From positions 1 to 62,948 of the forward strand of contig LYSY01000013.1 of assembly GCA_001657395.1 (NCBI GenBank): a stretch of DNA of 62,948 nt, written 5' to 3'. The translations under genes and the position numbers were made by a program. The stretch's first letter is position 1. Each line of letters starts with the position of its first letter. This document shows positions 29,008-38,857 of this stretch, in pieces. This DNA comes from Rhodospirillales bacterium BBD 1991-14 (GTDB lineage: Bacteria; Pseudomonadota; Alphaproteobacteria; Kiloniellales; Kiloniellaceae). The notes under the pieces are model-generated. The model did no database searches. It worked only from the letters and a program-made list of their open reading frames with translations, and was not told the origin of the DNA.

Positions 29008-29331
29008 TTAGAAGGTCGAGTAACGGCGGGGCTGCTGAGAGCGCTGCACAAGCTGATGGTGGCGGCGCTTCTCGGTGACCGTGGGACGCGCCTGGTTGCG
29101 CAGGGTGGCTGCCGTTTTCTTGCGCCACTCCATGTCGCTCATCACGGTCTTCAAAGAGAAGCCCCATTCAGAGCCCGCTTCAGGCTCATACTTGGTCTGC
29201 TCCGCAGTAGAGTAATGAAGGTTCATCATGTTCGACCAGTCCTGCGCCGTAGCCGGTGCAGAGAAGGCGATGACTGCTGCCGCGGCAAGAGTGACAGCAG
29301 AGTACTTGCCCGTGATGAACTTCGAAAACAT
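29008..29331 (-). CDS. Small secreted protein, unknown
   Basis: The 107-residue product has a clear signal peptide (MFSKFITGKYSAVTLAAAAV, then AFSAPATAQD with Ala-X-Ala cleavage). A GGGG-type purine run precedes the ATG by about 7 bases. The mature part begins WSNMMNLHYSTAEQTKYEPE and ends basic and Arg/Gln-rich. There are no cysteines and no recognised domain. Its upstream region is the AT-rich island, which probably carries its promoter. It is convergent with the RluA-type gene. No function is proposed. Confidence 0.65.
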   Translation of the reverse strand: MFSKFITGKYSAVTLAAAAVIAFSAPATAQDWSNMMNLHYSTAEQTKYEPEAGSEWGFSLKTVMSDMEWRKKTAATLRNQARPTVTEKRRHHQLVQRSQQPRRYSTF

Positions 29332-29482
29332 GCCTGACCCCTATGGATTGTTTTCCGATGACCCAAGGTGTAGGCGTGATTTTTTCTTATTTCCCCTGCA
29401 AAATTATTAATATCCAAAAATGACATCTGTAAAAGCCAATATATGTCACAGCATTAGTCAAGGATGGGGCATTTTTATTCTC

Positions 29483-29497
29483 TTAATTATTTGTTAA
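29483..29497. promoter_or_regulatory. CtrA-type box TTAA-N7-TTAA
   Basis: TTAATTATTTGTTAA matches the alphaproteobacterial CtrA consensus in all eight fixed positions. It lies about 150 bp upstream of the small secreted protein gene and 260 bp upstream of the HAD gene. CtrA itself is not encoded in the window, so the call rests on the motif. Confidence 0.55.
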
Positions 29498-29565
29498 TTG
29501 TTTGGCAAACATGTCTAAAATGTGGCGTACCTATAATTATCATATATAATTCAGTGACTTATAGA

Positions 29566-29574
29566 TGTGGATAA
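29566..29574 (-). promoter_or_regulatory. DnaA-box 9-mer
   Basis: TGTGGATAA on +, i.e. TTATCCACA on the minus strand, is the exact DnaA consensus, 69 bp from the CtrA-type box. No second perfect DnaA box was seen nearby, so a replication origin is only a possibility; transcriptional control by DnaA is equally possible. Confidence 0.5.
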
Positions 29575-29696
29575 ATGATCGGCGCTTTTGATTTCCCCTT
29601 CAACTTGCCCAATTCATGCCACCCGGAGCGGCCTATCAGCGGCTTCTGATGCTTCCTTCGTTCGGCCATGGAAATGAGGCGGGTCGGCCACAATGG

Positions 29697-29725
29697 TTAA
29701 GGCTTTGCTCTTCGAATCGCCTTAA
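29697..29725. promoter_or_regulatory. Inverted repeat upstream of the HAD gene
   Basis: TTAAGGC (29697-29703) and GCCTTAA (29719-29725) are perfect 7-bp arms with a 15-base spacer, ending 34 bp before the ATG at 29760. This could be an operator for a dimeric regulator or a leader hairpin. It may equally be chance. Confidence 0.35.
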
Positions 29726-29759
29726 GCAGGACCGAGCAACATGGTAGAGACAGGGCGCC

Positions 29760-30449
29760 ATGATACCCATTCCATTTCGCCACCGCTTCATTGTCTTCGA
29801 CCTCGACGGAACCCTGGTCGACAGTCAGCACACCATCGTTTTCTGCATGAGCCAGGCCTTTGACGCCGCAGGGCTGGAGCAGCCGGACGCGGAGGCGGTG
29901 CGCGGCCTCATCGGCTTGAAGCTGGAGGTGGCTGTCGCGGAACTGCTGCCGCCGGACCTCAGGGCCATGGCCCCGAGGATCACCGGGCTCTACCGCGAGG
30001 CCTTTCATGCGCGCCTGAGCGGCCCCGATCACGACGACCCCCTGTTTGACGGCGCGCGCGAGGTGCTGGCGGCCCTGGACCACCCGGAACTGCTGCTGGG
30101 CATAGTGACCGGCAAGAACCGGCGCGGCCTGCTGCGGGTGCTGGAGCACCACGGACTGCAGCATCACTTCACGACGCTGAAGACGGCAGACGACGGACCC
30201 AGCAAACCCCACCCCCGTGTGCTTCAAATGGCCATGGCGGAGGTTGGTGCGGAGCCGCAGGATACGGTCATGATCGGGGACACGGCCTTCGACATCGAGA
30301 TGGCGCGCGCTGCGGGCTGCGATGCCATCGGGGTCGACTGGGGCTATCATCACCGCGACCAGCTTTATGCCGCCGGCGCCGGCGTGGTGATCGACCGCTT
30401 TGACGAACTCGAAGGGGCCATGACCCGATTGGACGGAGCATCGCAATGA
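29760..30449 (+). CDS. HAD-superfamily hydrolase (phosphoglycolate-phosphatase-like)
   Basis: The 229-residue protein has all HAD motifs: nucleophile D14 in VFDLDGTLVDS, the Thr of GIVTGKNRRG, the lysine of SKPHPRVL, and the acidic pair in VMIGDTAFDIEMARAAG. The helical cap inserted after motif I marks subfamily IA. Such enzymes often act on phosphoglycolate or other small phosphate esters; the substrate is not readable. The stop overlaps the AsmA-like start (ATGA). In alphaproteobacteria this gene usually lies between the RluA-type synthase and ATP12, as here. Confidence 0.9.
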   Translation: MIPIPFRHRFIVFDLDGTLVDSQHTIVFCMSQAFDAAGLEQPDAEAVRGLIGLKLEVAVAELLPPDLRAMAPRITGLYREAFHARLSGPDHDDPLFDGAREVLAALDHPELLLGIVTGKNRRGLLRVLEHHGLQHHFTTLKTADDGPSKPHPRVLQMAMAEVGAEPQDTVMIGDTAFDIEMARAAGCDAIGVDWGYHHRDQLYAAGAGVVIDRFDELEGAMTRLDGASQ

Positions 30450-32602
30450 GACTGCGCCGTGTGATCTACATCGCCGCGGCCGTGGTCGTCGGCCTCGGGG
30501 TTGCGACCTACGCCTTTCTGTCCACGCTCAACTTCGACGACCTCACGGCCCTGCTGCAGAGGGAGGTGAAGACGGCGACGGGCCGGGACCTGGTGGTGGC
30601 GGGGCCGGTGGATCTTCAGATCTCGCTTTCGCCCTCCATCGATCTGCAGGATCTGCGGTTCGCCAATGCCCCTTGGGGCAGCCGGCCGGAGATGGTGACC
30701 CTGCGCCGGGTGGAGCTTGAAGTGGATCTTCTGGCCTTGCTCGGCGGCGACATCGTCGTCAACCGCCTGGTGCTGGTGGAGCCGGATATCCTGATCGAGA
30801 CCGACGCCGAGGGGAACGGCAACTGGGAGTTCGGCATCGCATCGGCACCGTCGCAGGGCGATGCGCCGGCGGAGGGCGAGGGCGCCTCCGGTGCCGGCGG
30901 TCTGCCTGATATTCAGGACTTCGCGATCCGCGGCGGCCGGATCGTGATTGCCGACGGCCCTGCCGACCAGGCGCCCTTGACCATCACCCTCACCGAAGCG
31001 AGCGGCCGGGTGCCGGACGGCGGCGGAGAGCGCAGCCTCACGCTTGTCGGAGGCTACAACGACAGTCCTTTTCGTGTGTCGGGCACTTTCGACAGTCTGC
31101 GCGACATTCTGTCCGGTGCGAAGAGCGACCTGGACCTTGCCTTCGAGGCAGGCGGTGCTAATGGCCGCATCACGGGTGCCGCCGGTGACCTGGTCGGCGC
31201 CGCCGCCGCGGAGCTTGCGGTCAGCGCGTCCGGTGAGGATCTCTCAGCGCTCTCGCCGCTTGTCGGCGCGGCGCTTCCGGCCATCGGCCCCTACAAACTG
31301 TCCGGCGACGTGACGGTTGCCGGCGACAGCATCGCCTTTTCCGGCCTTGCCGCGGAGCTCGGGCAGAGTGACGTGGCGGGCGCGGGAACGCTGGACCTCG
31401 GCGGAGCCCGGCCGTGGCTGACCGCCGACCTTGCGTCCAAGACCCTCGACCTGGCCGACCTGCAGCCCGGCGGTGGAACAGGGGCGCAGACGGAAACAGA
31501 AGGGGGGCCCGGAGACGGCCGCATCTTCTCCGACAGTCCGCTTGGGCTCGAAGCCCTTTCGGCGCTCGACGGAAAGGTTACGCTGAGCGCCGCTGAGGCG
31601 CGGCTGTCGCCCCGCTTCTTTGTCAACGACCTCAGACTCACCGCAGCGCTCGAGAACGGCCGCCTGTTGGTGGAACCCCTGCAGGCGCGCCTGGCGGAAG
31701 GCGATCTGACCGGGCGCGCCTCTGTCGACGCCGGTCAGAGCCCTGCGCGCCTTGCGCTGACACTCAACAGCGCGGCCATGGACTTCGGCGCCCTGCTGCG
31801 CAAGGCGGAGGTCAGCGAACAGGTGGGCGGCGCCCTGGATGCCGAGGTGGACCTGCGCAGCCAGGGCGACAGTCTGCGCGCGCTGGCCGCCGGTCTCGAC
31901 GGGCACGTTCAGGCGGTCTCGCAGGACGGAACCATCGACAATGCCCTGCTGAGCTTCTTCAGCGTCGGGCTCAGCGACATCACCGGGCCGCTCTTCGGCA
32001 CGGCTGAGCGGGCCCGCCTGGAGTGCATGATCACGCGCTTCGACATCGCCGGCGGCAAGGCCGAGAGCCGGGCGCTGGTGCTGGATACCGGGACCTTTGC
32101 GATTGCCGGGCGCGGTGGCGTCGACCTGGCGAGCGAAAGGGTCAGCCTGGCCTTCGATACGGAGACCAGTGAGCCGAGCCTTGCCAGCCTGGCCGTTCCC
32201 TTCAAGGTGATCGGTCCTCTGGAAGACCCGAGCATCGTTCCGGATCCGATTGGGGCCGCCGGCAATGTGGTAGGAACCGTGGGGACCGTCGCGGAGACCG
32301 GGGGCAATATCGTAGCCGGCGTTGTGGATACCCTCGGCGGCCTGGTCGGCACCGGGCCGATCATCGGCAGGATCGGCAGCGATCAGACGCTCTGCGGCGA
32401 GGCCCTGGCGGCGATCGGTCTTGCCTCCGCCACGCCGGAAGGCGGGGGCGTGGAGCCGGCGGGCGCTCCGGCGGCCGGAGACACGGCGGAAGAGTCGCAG
32501 CAACCTGCCCCCTCCAAAGGCCTCGTCGAAGGCGTTGGCGAGGCCACGGAGGACCTGGGGAGGAGCCTGAGAAAGGGCCTTGAGGGGCTTTTCGGCAACT
32601 GA
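30446..32602 (+). CDS. AsmA-family membrane-anchored periplasmic protein
   Basis: The 718-residue protein starts with a signal anchor (RRVIYIAAAVVVGLGVATYA). The AsmA N-terminal domain follows, with VKTATGRDLVVAGPVDLQIS, LRFANAPWGSRPEMVTLRRV and LVLVEPDILIETDAEGNGNW (each in core). AsmA proteins are bridge-like beta-groove proteins linked to phospholipid transport or outer-membrane assembly. The C-terminal 120 residues include Gly-rich amphipathic segments and a Pro/Glu-rich linker. It is coupled to the HAD gene by ATGA and followed 17 bp later by ATP12. An AsmA gene inside the HAD-ATP12 pair is less usual. Confidence 0.88.
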   Translation: MRLRRVIYIAAAVVVGLGVATYAFLSTLNFDDLTALLQREVKTATGRDLVVAGPVDLQISLSPSIDLQDLRFANAPWGSRPEMVTLRRVELEVDLLALLGGDIVVNRLVLVEPDILIETDAEGNGNWEFGIASAPSQGDAPAEGEGASGAGGLPDIQDFAIRGGRIVIADGPADQAPLTITLTEASGRVPDGGGERSLTLVGGYNDSPFRVSGTFDSLRDILSGAKSDLDLAFEAGGANGRITGAAGDLVGAAAAELAVSASGEDLSALSPLVGAALPAIGPYKLSGDVTVAGDSIAFSGLAAELGQSDVAGAGTLDLGGARPWLTADLASKTLDLADLQPGGGTGAQTETEGGPGDGRIFSDSPLGLEALSALDGKVTLSAAEARLSPRFFVNDLRLTAALENGRLLVEPLQARLAEGDLTGRASVDAGQSPARLALTLNSAAMDFGALLRKAEVSEQVGGALDAEVDLRSQGDSLRALAAGLDGHVQAVSQDGTIDNALLSFFSVGLSDITGPLFGTAERARLECMITRFDIAGGKAESRALVLDTGTFAIAGRGGVDLASERVSLAFDTETSEPSLASLAVPFKVIGPLEDPSIVPDPIGAAGNVVGTVGTVAETGGNIVAGVVDTLGGLVGTGPIIGRIGSDQTLCGEALAAIGLASATPEGGGVEPAGAPAAGDTAEESQQPAPSKGLVEGVGEATEDLGRSLRKGLEGLFGN

Positions 32603-32619
32603 CAGGCGACGCCACGGCA

Positions 32620-33345
32620 ATGCAGAAGATCAAACGTTTCTACGAGTCCGCGGGCTCTGCGCCCGCTGAGAGTGGCTATGGCGTCACGCTGGACGGCCGC
32701 CCCGTGCGAACGCCCGCGAAGGCGCCTTTGGTGCTGCCTTCCGCCGCCCTCGCTGCGGCGATTGCGGCGGAGTGGCAGGGCCAGGACAAGGAGATCGACA
32801 CGGCGTCCATGGCGCTGAACAACCTGGCCTGCACCGCGATCGACATCGTCGGGCCGCAGCGCACGCGCATCGTCGACGATCTGGTCGACTACGGCGGCCA
32901 TGACCTCATCTGCTATTGGAACGACGCTGTCGACGACCTGCTGCGCCGCCAGCAGGACCACTGGCAGCCGCTGCTGGACTGGGCGGCGCAGGAGCTGAAT
33001 GCGCCGCTTGTGAAAACCTGCGGCATCGTTTCGCAGGACCAGCCGCCGGAGAGCCTCGCAGCGCTGCGCACAGCCGTCGAGCATCACGACGCCATGGCCC
33101 TGACCGGCCTCGCCGCGGCCGTTCAGGCCTCAGGGTCGCTGGTCATCGGTCTTGCGCTCTCCCGCGGCCGGCTGGAGGCCGAGCAGGCCTGGATGGTTTC
33201 GCTGCTGGACGAGGCTTATCAGCAGGAGCGCTGGGGCGAGGACGCCGAAGCGCGCAAGCGTCAGGCGGCGCTGCACCAGGAACTTGATGCCGCCGGCCGT
33301 TTCCTGTCCCTGCTGCGCGAGGGTGTCTCTGCGGAGAGCGCTTGA
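32620..33345 (+). CDS. ATP12 family chaperone (F1-ATPase assembly)
   Basis: The 241-residue protein carries family features KRFYESAGSAPAESGYGVTL, LDGRPVRTPAKAPLVLPS, AAEWQGQDKEIDTASMAL and DLICYWNDAVDDLLRRQQDH (first quoted in part). In mitochondria ATP12 binds the alpha subunit during F1 assembly; alphaproteobacterial homologues are presumed to do the same. It is the last gene of the HAD-AsmA-ATP12 run and converges with the MCP-globin gene, 22 bp away. Confidence 0.92.
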   Translation: MQKIKRFYESAGSAPAESGYGVTLDGRPVRTPAKAPLVLPSAALAAAIAAEWQGQDKEIDTASMALNNLACTAIDIVGPQRTRIVDDLVDYGGHDLICYWNDAVDDLLRRQQDHWQPLLDWAAQELNAPLVKTCGIVSQDQPPESLAALRTAVEHHDAMALTGLAAAVQASGSLVIGLALSRGRLEAEQAWMVSLLDEAYQQERWGEDAEARKRQAALHQELDAAGRFLSLLREGVSAESA

Positions 33346-33367
33346 GCCGTTACCGAGAAGCGGCGGA

Positions 33368-34312
33368 TCAGAGTTCTTGGGTTGCGGGCGGTTCCTGGGC
33401 GCCCTTCATCATCACTTCCGCGAGGACGCCGTAGGTCTTGGCCCAGGCTTTCTCGACATCGGACGTGAAGGCGTCCTGCAGGCCCTGCTTGAGGGTCCAG
33501 AGCAAGGCGTTGGCGACGCTCTCATAATGCTTCAGCTCGACGCCGTAGGCGTGGTGGCGCTGACCCATGACCTTGACCGCCGGCACAAGCTTGTCGAGCT
33601 TCTCCAGGCCCGCCACCGCCGTCTTCAGAACGGCCATCAGCTTGCGGCCCTGCTCGGCCATGTCGCCCTTGAACAGCGGCTTTGTGCTGGGGTCGATCTC
33701 GAAGAGGCGCTTGTAGAACAGGGCTGCGGCGTCCTCCGCGATCGGCTCCACCTTGGCGAAGGACTCCTGCACCATCTTGATTTCCGCCGCGCTCAAGGGG
33801 CCGCCGGCACCCGACGGCTCTTCCGCTTGCGCCTTGGAGGCCGCGGGCGCAGGGGGCGCCGTCTTCACCGGCGCCGGGGCTACGGCCGTTGGGGCAGGCG
33901 CCGGGGCCGGGGGAGGGGTCTCGACAGGGGCCGCCGCGGGCTGCGCGCGCCCGGCCCGGGAAACGGCCGCGTCGTTCAGGCTGGAGAGTTCGTTGATTCG
34001 TGTGGTCAGGCTCTCGACGATCTCGCCGATCTGGCTGGTGGCCTTGCTGGTCTGTCCGGCCAGCTGCTTCACCTCTCCGGCAACGACGGCAAAGCCCTTG
34101 CCGGCCTCGCCGGCGCGCGCCGCCTCGATCGTGGCGTTCAACGCCAGCAGGTTGGTCTGCTTGGCAATCGCCTCGATCTGTCCGGCCATGTTTGAAACGT
34201 TGGCGACTTCGCTGCGCAGCGCCTCGATCTGCTCGGCCATGCCCCCTTCCGATGCTTGGGTATTCTGGTCACCGGAGGGGCTGTGAGAGGGCGCGCTGGC
34301 GAACTGGGACAT
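33368..34312 (-). CDS. Soluble chemoreceptor signalling tip fused to a C-terminal globin
   Basis: The 314-residue protein joins two recognisable parts. Residues about 25-112 are the conserved MCP hairpin tip, including [20 protein letters not shown] and [15 protein letters not shown], which binds CheA/CheW. Residues 125-170 are a Pro/Ala linker. Residues 172-305 are a globin: Phe214 at CD1, Gln221 at E7 and His253 at F8 (in [14 protein letters not shown]), resembling flavohaemoglobin/neuroglobin-type single-domain globins. There is no transmembrane segment and the MCP helices are short. Known globin-coupled sensors such as HemAT have the opposite order. It is monocistronic and convergent with ATP12. 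A haem-based O2 or NO signal to a Che complex is inferred. Confidence 0.88.
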   Translation of the reverse strand: MSQFASAPSHSPSGDQNTQASEGGMAEQIEALRSEVANVSNMAGQIEAIAKQTNLLALNATIEAARAGEAGKGFAVVAGEVKQLAGQTSKATSQIGEIVESLTTRINELSSLNDAAVSRAGRAQPAAAPVETPPPAPAPAPTAVAPAPVKTAPPAPAASKAQAEEPSGAGGPLSAAEIKMVQESFAKVEPIAEDAAALFYKRLFEIDPSTKPLFKGDMAEQGRKLMAVLKTAVAGLEKLDKLVPAVKVMGQRHHAYGVELKHYESVANALLWTLKQGLQDAFTSDVEKAWAKTYGVLAEVMMKGAQEPPATQEL

Positions 34313-34552
34313 TGGTTTTCCTTGGGATCTCTGTCTCGAAACAGGGCTTAAGCAGTTCTATCCAGACGTCGTTAACGTTCTCCTAATTGTAGTCGTTTCG
34401 TTCAGCTCCGTGACCGGGCCGGCGCGGGCGCCACGGAGCGCTGTCGCTGGCACTCCCCCCGGTCCCGTGCTATCAGCATCCGCGCATATCGATAAGCAAA
34501 AGCGGGCTGTCCGGTTTCAAGGGCCGGCTTGCGGGCAGGGATGGGAGCGGCG

Positions 34553-36085
<1,533 letters not shown>

Positions 36086-36094
36086 GGGGGCGGT

Positions 36095-36727
36095 ATGCTG
36101 AAACTCTACGACGATCCGGACTCAGGAAACGGCTATAAGGCCCGGTTGTTGCTGGCTCTTTTGGGTCAGCCTTATGACTTGGTGGAGGTGAACGCGATCC
36201 AGGGTGAGACGCGCAGGGAGGCCTTCCTGACGAAGAACCCGAACGGGCGCATTCCGGTGCTGGAACTGGAGGACGGCACCTTTCTGCCGGAGTCCAACGC
36301 CATCCTGTTCTATCTCGCCGAGGAGACAGCCTATCTGCCGGCGGACAGCCTGGGCCGGGCGAGGGCTCTGCAATGGATGTTCTTCGAGCAGTACAGCCAT
36401 GAGCCCTATGTCGCCGTGCTGCGCTTCTGGGCCCGCCACACCGACAAGACGCGGGAGAACGAAGCCCAGTGGGCCGAGCGGGAGAAACGCGGTTACGACG
36501 CCCTCGGCGTGATGGAAAGGACGCTGACGGAGCAGCACTGGCTGCTGGGCGGCACCCCCTCCATCGCCGATATCTCGCTTTATGCCTACACGCATGTCGC
36601 GGATCAGGGGGGCCTGGACCTCTCGCGCTTTCCGGCTCTGCGTGCTTGGATTGACCGTTTTCCGGACTTGGAGGGCTATGTGCCCTTCTCGGGGCGCCTC
36701 AGGGCGACAGACGACCGAAAGGCATGA
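36095..36727 (+). CDS. Glutathione S-transferase family protein
   Basis: This 210-residue protein has the thioredoxin-like N-terminal domain with KNPNGRIPVLELEDGTFLPE (cis-Pro and the SNAI motif just after, ESNAILFYLAEE) and a helical C-terminal domain including GGTPSIADISLYAYTHVAD. The N-terminal active residue is probably a Ser in DSGNGYKARLLLA. GSTs conjugate glutathione or act as lyases and reductases; the substrate is unknown. It lies 9 bp after pccB and 84 bp before pccA, separating the two carboxylase subunits. A 7-bp hairpin (36756-36772) lies between it and pccA. Confidence 0.9.
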   Translation: MLKLYDDPDSGNGYKARLLLALLGQPYDLVEVNAIQGETRREAFLTKNPNGRIPVLELEDGTFLPESNAILFYLAEETAYLPADSLGRARALQWMFFEQYSHEPYVAVLRFWARHTDKTRENEAQWAEREKRGYDALGVMERTLTEQHWLLGGTPSIADISLYAYTHVADQGGLDLSRFPALRAWIDRFPDLEGYVPFSGRLRATDDRKA

Positions 36728-36811
36728 GGCGGCGGGTACCGTTGAATTCTTAATGGCCGAAGGCACTTCGGCTTGAGTGGAAAAGAATCTGAATCAAGGC
36801 GTTAGGGGCGG

Positions 36812-38818
36812 ATGTTCAAAAAGATTCTCATTGCGAACCGCGGCGAAATCGCCTGCCGCATCATCAGGACCTGCAAGCGCATGGGGGTGTCGACGGTGGC
36901 GGTCTACTCCGCTGCCGATGCCGACGCCCTGCACGTGCGCGCCGCCGACGAGGCGGTGGCCATCGGTCCGGCGGCGGCGGCCGAGAGCTATCTGGTCATC
37001 GACAAGATCATCGCTGCGGCCAAGGAGACCGGTGCGGAAGCGGTCCATCCCGGCTTCGGCTTCCTCTCCGAAAATGCCGCCTTCGTCGAAGCCCTGGATA
37101 AGGCCGGACTGGTTTTCATCGGGCCGCCGGTGAAGGCCATCGGCGCCATGGGCGACAAGATCACCTCCAAGAAACTGGCGGCCGAGGCCGCGGTGAGCAC
37201 GGTGCCCGGCCATCCCGACGCCATCGACGACGAGGCGGAGGCGGTCCGCATCGCCGGCGAGATCGGCTATCCGGTCATGATCAAGGCCTCCGCCGGCGGC
37301 GGCGGCAAGGGCATGCGCGTTGCCGCCGCCGAGACCGAGGTGCGCGACGGGCTGCGCTCGGCGCGCAACGAGGCGCGCGCCAGCTTCGGCGATGATCGGG
37401 TCTTCATTGAGAAGTTCATCGAGGAGCCGCGCCACATCGAGATCCAGGTGCTGGCCGATGCCCACGGCAACACCCTGCACCTGGGCGAGCGCGAATGCTC
37501 GATCCAGCGCCGCCATCAGAAGGTGGTGGAGGAGGCGCCGTCGCCCTTCCTCGATGCCGAAACGCGGGCGGCCATGGGCGCCCAGGCGGTGGCCCTGGCC
37601 GAGGCGGTGGACTATCGCTCCGCCGGCACGGTCGAATTCATAGTCGACAAGAACAAGAACTTCTATTTTCTTGAAATGAATACTCGAATTCAGGTCGAGC
37701 ATCCGGTGACCGAGCTGATCACCAGCCTCGACCTGGTGGAGTGGATGATCCGCATCGCGGCGGGCGAACCGCTGGACTTCGGGCAGAGCGATGTGCAGAT
37801 GAACGGCTGGGCGGTGGAGACCCGAGTCTATGCCGAAGACCCCCTGCGCGACTTCCTGCCGTCCATCGGCCGCCTGGTGCGCTACCGCGAGCCGCAGCCG
37901 CCGGAGGACGAGGCCTTGACCGTGCGGGTCGACACCGGCGTGGAGGAGGGCTCGGAGATCTCCATGTTCTACGACCCCATGATCGCCAAGCTGGTCACCC
38001 ACGGGCCCGATCGCGCCGGCGCCATCGCCGCGATGCAGGCGGCGCTGGACGCCTACTGCATTCGCGGCATCAACCACAACGTCGCCTTCCTTGCCTCGGT
38101 GATGACCAACCCGCGCTTCCGCGAAGGGCGCCTCACCACCAATTTCATCGCCGAGGAGTACCCCGAGGGCTTCAAGGGGGTCGAAGCCGACCCGGCGACC
38201 ACGGACGTTCTGATTGCTGTCGCCGCCATCCTGCAGCACCGCCGCAAGGAGCAGGAGACCGCGATCTCCGGTCAGATGGACGGCCATGCGGAGTTCGACC
38301 CCTCGAAGCCGGCGGATTGGGTGGTGATGCTGGACCACGAGCCCCACGCCCGGACAGTGACGCCGGTCGAAGGCGCCTACCGCGTCACTGGCGGCGCCTC
38401 CAACCTGCTGATCGAGACCGACGGACGTCTGGGGGACCTCCTGCTGCCCTGCTTTGTCGACGGCCGCCCGGTGACCGTCCAGGTCGAGCGGCGCGGCCCG
38501 GCCCTGCGCCTGGGCCAGGCGGGTATCACCGTCGAGGCGCTGGTACTCTCGCCGCAGGCCGCGGCCTTGGCGGCCATGATGCCGGTGAAGGAGCCGCCGG
38601 ACCTGTCGCGTTTTCTGCTGTCGCCCATGCCGGGCCTGCTGATGTCCCTGGCGGTGGAGGAGGGGCAGAGCGTGAAGGCCGGCGAGGAACTGGCCGTGGT
38701 CGAGGCGATGAAGATGGAGAACATCCTCCGCGCCGAGCGGGACGGCCGTGTCGCCAAGCTGCACGCCGGCCCGGGCGAGAGCCTGGCGGTCGACCAGGCG
38801 ATCCTGGAATTCGACTGA
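36812..38818 (+). CDS. pccA: Propionyl/acetyl-CoA carboxylase alpha subunit (biotin carboxylase + biotin carrier)
   Basis: The 668-residue protein starts MFKKILIANRGEIACRIIRT, the biotin carboxylase opening. The ATP-grasp domain includes ASAGGGGKGMRV and NFYFLEMNTRIQVEHPVTEL. After a linker domain typical of PccA, the C-terminus carries the biotinyl site VVEAMKMENIL with K634. It carboxylates biotin with bicarbonate and ATP, for PccB. The pairing with pccB and the acyl-CoA dehydrogenase genes downstream favours propionyl-CoA, though a broader acyl range is possible. Confidence 0.94.
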   Translation: MFKKILIANRGEIACRIIRTCKRMGVSTVAVYSAADADALHVRAADEAVAIGPAAAAESYLVIDKIIAAAKETGAEAVHPGFGFLSENAAFVEALDKAGLVFIGPPVKAIGAMGDKITSKKLAAEAAVSTVPGHPDAIDDEAEAVRIAGEIGYPVMIKASAGGGGKGMRVAAAETEVRDGLRSARNEARASFGDDRVFIEKFIEEPRHIEIQVLADAHGNTLHLGERECSIQRRHQKVVEEAPSPFLDAETRAAMGAQAVALAEAVDYRSAGTVEFIVDKNKNFYFLEMNTRIQVEHPVTELITSLDLVEWMIRIAAGEPLDFGQSDVQMNGWAVETRVYAEDPLRDFLPSIGRLVRYREPQPPEDEALTVRVDTGVEEGSEISMFYDPMIAKLVTHGPDRAGAIAAMQAALDAYCIRGINHNVAFLASVMTNPRFREGRLTTNFIAEEYPEGFKGVEADPATTDVLIAVAAILQHRRKEQETAISGQMDGHAEFDPSKPADWVVMLDHEPHARTVTPVEGAYRVTGGASNLLIETDGRLGDLLLPCFVDGRPVTVQVERRGPALRLGQAGITVEALVLSPQAAALAAMMPVKEPPDLSRFLLSPMPGLLMSLAVEEGQSVKAGEELAVVEAMKMENILRAERDGRVAKLHAGPGESLAVDQAILEFD

Positions 38819-38857
38819 CCGCGGCAGATCGGTCTTCGCCCCGCTTGCCACCCCGCC

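Larger units (their letters stand above)
29401..29580. other. AT-rich intergenic island
   Basis: By direct count 51 of 180 bases are G or C (28%), against a window that is otherwise strongly GC-rich. The island lies in the 428-bp gene-free space between the small secreted protein (minus) and the HAD gene (plus). It contains a perfect CtrA-type box (29483-29497), a 13-bp palindrome TGTTTGGCAAACA (29499-29511) and a perfect DnaA-box 9-mer (29566-29574). It could be a divergent promoter region, a DNA-unwinding element or a foreign remnant; no open frame of note lies in it. Confidence 0.75.

Noticed and set aside
34372-34386. CtrA-like site TTAA-N7-CTAA before the MCP-globin gene
   Set aside because: One fixed position differs; about two such one-mismatch sites are expected by chance in a window of this size and composition.
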